From NCBI GenBank assembly GCA_020024645.1, contig JAHHTN010000009.1, positions 1 through 44,984 on the forward strand: a stretch of 44,984 nucleotides of DNA, given 5' to 3'. A program made the position numbers and the translations under genes. Under the pieces are notes generated by a model that saw only the letters and a list, made by a program, of their open reading frames with translations, searched no databases and was not told where the DNA came from. Shown one piece after another: positions 43,572-44,984 of the stretch (position 1 is the stretch's first letter; each line of letters begins with the position of its first letter). The stretch comes from Faecalimonas sp. Lineage in GTDB: Bacteria > Bacillota > Clostridia > Lachnospirales > Lachnospiraceae.

Positions 43572-44354
43572 ATGACAATTGAATTAGAAAAATACTATAA
43601 TAAATTTTGCGAAGAAAAAAGATTAACAAGGAGACACGGGCAGGTAGAATTTATTACTTCGATGAGATATATCCATAAATATTTAGAGGGAAAAGAAGGG
43701 GCACGTATTCTTGATGTGGGAGCAGGAACAGGAAGATATTCAGTTGCTCTTGCTGAAGAAGGATACGATGTAACAGCTATTGAACTTGTGAAATATAATT
43801 TGGGCATTCTAAAATCAAAGGGAAGTAATGTGAAAGCGTATCAAGGAACAGCATTAAATTTATCACGTTTTCCTGAAAATACATTCGACATGGTTCTTGT
43901 CTTTGGTCCAATGTATCATTTATATACAATGGAAGATAAAATAAAGGCTCTTTCAGAAGCAAAACGAGTTGTGAAACGAGATGGGATTATTCTCGTCGCC
44001 TATTGTATGAATGAATATAGCATACTAACTTATGGTTTTAAAGAAAATCATATTGAAGAAAGTATTCAAAATGGAAAAGTGAATGAAAAATTTCATGTTG
44101 TTTCTAAGGCTGAAGATTTATATGATTATGTTCGTATTGAGGATATTAACGCGGTTCGAAAAGGGGCAGGATTAGAACGGATACAATTAATTTCTGCAGA
44201 TGGACCAGCTAATTATATGAGATCTATTTTAAACGCTATGACACCTGAAACATTTGAACTTTTCATTCAATACCATTTATCCACTTGCGAAAGACCAGAA
44301 TTATTAGGAGCAGGTGCACATACTTTGGATATTTTGAGAAAAACCGATGAGTAA
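43572..44354 (+). CDS. Class I SAM-dependent methyltransferase
   Basis: 260 residues. SAM-binding motif I is I-L-D-V-G-A-G-T-G-R-Y near 46-56, followed by the acidic end of strand 2 (V-T-A-I-E) near 70 and motif IV in F-D-M-V-L-V-F-G-P-M-Y-H near 105. V-K-R-D-G-I-I-L-V-A-Y near 137 is the usual motif-VI area. The substrate is unknown; small-molecule methyltransferases of this type are common. The nearest purine-rich ribosome site (AGAAAGG) is rather distant at about 10 nt. The gene follows the broken MerR gene by 16 nt and precedes the next by 12 nt, so these may be co-transcribed. Confidence 0.9.
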   Translation: MTIELEKYYNKFCEEKRLTRRHGQVEFITSMRYIHKYLEGKEGARILDVGAGTGRYSVALAEEGYDVTAIELVKYNLGILKSKGSNVKAYQGTALNLSRFPENTFDMVLVFGPMYHLYTMEDKIKALSEAKRVVKRDGIILVAYCMNEYSILTYGFKENHIEESIQNGKVNEKFHVVSKAEDLYDYVRIEDINAVRKGAGLERIQLISADGPANYMRSILNAMTPETFELFIQYHLSTCERPELLGAGAHTLDILRKTDE

Positions 44355-44366
44355 AGGAGAATTTAC

Positions 44367-44984
44367 GTGAGAAGAGAAGTGAACATGGAAGAAATTTCAG
44401 ACGGGAAATTATATAAAGCGAATGACTTAGTAAAAGCAGATTGTAATGATTGTCAAGGATGTTCAGCCTGTTGTCAACAAATGGGAACATCAATTATTCT
44501 TGATCCATTAGATCTATATAGATTAACTTTTGGACTACATCAGAAATTTGAACAACTATTAGCAGATAAAATAGAATTAAATGTTATAGACGGTATTATT
44601 TTACCAAATTTGAAAATGTCAGGAGTAGACGAAAAATGTGCCTTTTTAAATAATGAAGGACGGTGTAGCATTCACACTATACGTCCTGGAATTTGCCGGC
44701 TTTTTCCACTTGGAAGATATTATGATGGGGAATCTTTTCAATATTTTTTACAAATTCACGAATGTAAAAAAGAGAATCGAACAAAGATAAAAGTAAAAAA
44801 ATGGATTGATACGCCTGATTTAAAAAAGAATGAAAAATATATTTCAGATTGGCATTATTTTTTGAAAGATATGCAAAAATTATTACTTGAATTTCAAAAT
44901 GATGAGAAGGCAAAAAAGATAAATATGTTGATTTTACAGACTTTTTTTTTGGAGCCATATCATCAAGAAGAGTTTTATGTACAG
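44367..44984 (+). CDS. YkgJ family cysteine-cluster protein (partial, runs off the window)
   Basis: 206 codons from GTG 44367 with no stop before the window ends, so the C-terminus is missing. The N-terminal cluster C-N-D-C-Q-G-C-S-A-C-C lies at about 26-36. A later cysteine follows at E-K-C-A-F-L, then C-S-I-H and R-P-G-I-C-R-L-F-P, the standard YkgJ/UPF0153 pattern thought to bind zinc or an iron-sulfur centre. The role is unknown. GGAG (44356-44359) is 7 nt before the GTG; a later ATG at 44385 is possible but has no ribosome site. Confidence 0.88.
   Translation, partial: MRREVNMEEISDGKLYKANDLVKADCNDCQGCSACCQQMGTSIILDPLDLYRLTFGLHQKFEQLLADKIELNVIDGIILPNLKMSGVDEKCAFLNNEGRCSIHTIRPGICRLFPLGRYYDGESFQYFLQIHECKKENRTKIKVKKWIDTPDLKKNEKYISDWHYFLKDMQKLLLEFQNDEKAKKINMLILQTFFLEPYHQEEFYVQ

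Noticed and set aside
1..44984. CRISPR array, IS element, prophage or genomic island
   Set aside because: No regularly spaced repeats, transposase, integrase or phage genes were seen, and base composition looks even throughout.

Overview
The window is chromosomal DNA of a low-G+C (about one third by eye) Gram-positive anaerobe. The gene content fits a Lachnospiraceae-type Clostridium: pta-ackA acetate formation, formate-THF ligase plus FolD, a Rex redox repressor, an NfnAB-like flavoprotein pair, an FCD-type GntR regulator beside a eukaryotic-type NADP isocitrate dehydrogenase, and the block DUF177-rpmF-plsX-acpP-rnc-smc-ftsY. AAGGAGG-type ribosome sites are the rule. I do not name a species. 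No IS element, prophage, CRISPR array or rRNA was seen; this is mostly core genome.

Layout. 1-5813 (+): a lipoprotein, tRNA-Leu(CAA), then polA-coaE-walJ-degV. 5821-7060: tmcAL on the minus strand, meeting degV at a perfect 48-nt palindrome. 7128-10895 (+): mgtE, then pta-ackA. 10917-18767 (+): envelope lipid, ribosome and chromosome genes from DUF177 to ftsY plus a DUF1653-like protein. 18834-20754 (+): gntR-icd. 20823-22736 (-): an ABC-F ATPase, divergent from rex. 22806-27550 (+): rex, nnrD/nnrE, alr, a MazF-type RNase and a CorC-like protein. 27545-30393: yebC, a gene with a disturbed 5' end, and metY. 30516-37399: tepA, ftsK/spoIIIE, fhs, folD and a membrane zinc-ribbon/TPR protein. 37423-42690: an iron alcohol dehydrogenase, nfnAB, an EamA transporter and rlmH. 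42733-44984: a broken MerR gene, a methyltransferase and a YkgJ-type protein cut by the window end.

How the genes connect. Several concern disposal of carbon and electrons: Pta/AckA make ATP and acetate, the alcohol dehydrogenase consumes NAD(P)H, NfnAB would exchange electrons among NADH, NADPH and ferredoxin, Fhs/FolD handle one-carbon units with NADPH, and Icd makes NADPH. Regulatory sequence ties some together. A Rex-like dyad lies between -35 and -10 of the alcohol dehydrogenase promoter while rex is in the same window. A 32-bp perfect palindrome covers the gntR-icd promoter, and its 10-bp core recurs over the pta -35 box.

The most notable items are that operator pair, the Rex site, two damaged genes (a MerR regulator that lost part of its helix-turn-helix and a 28.4-kb gene with a shifted 5' frame), a solitary MazF whose ribosome site can fold into a hairpin, and the zinc-ribbon/TPR/chitobiase-like membrane protein. 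I found no clear undescribed multi-gene system.
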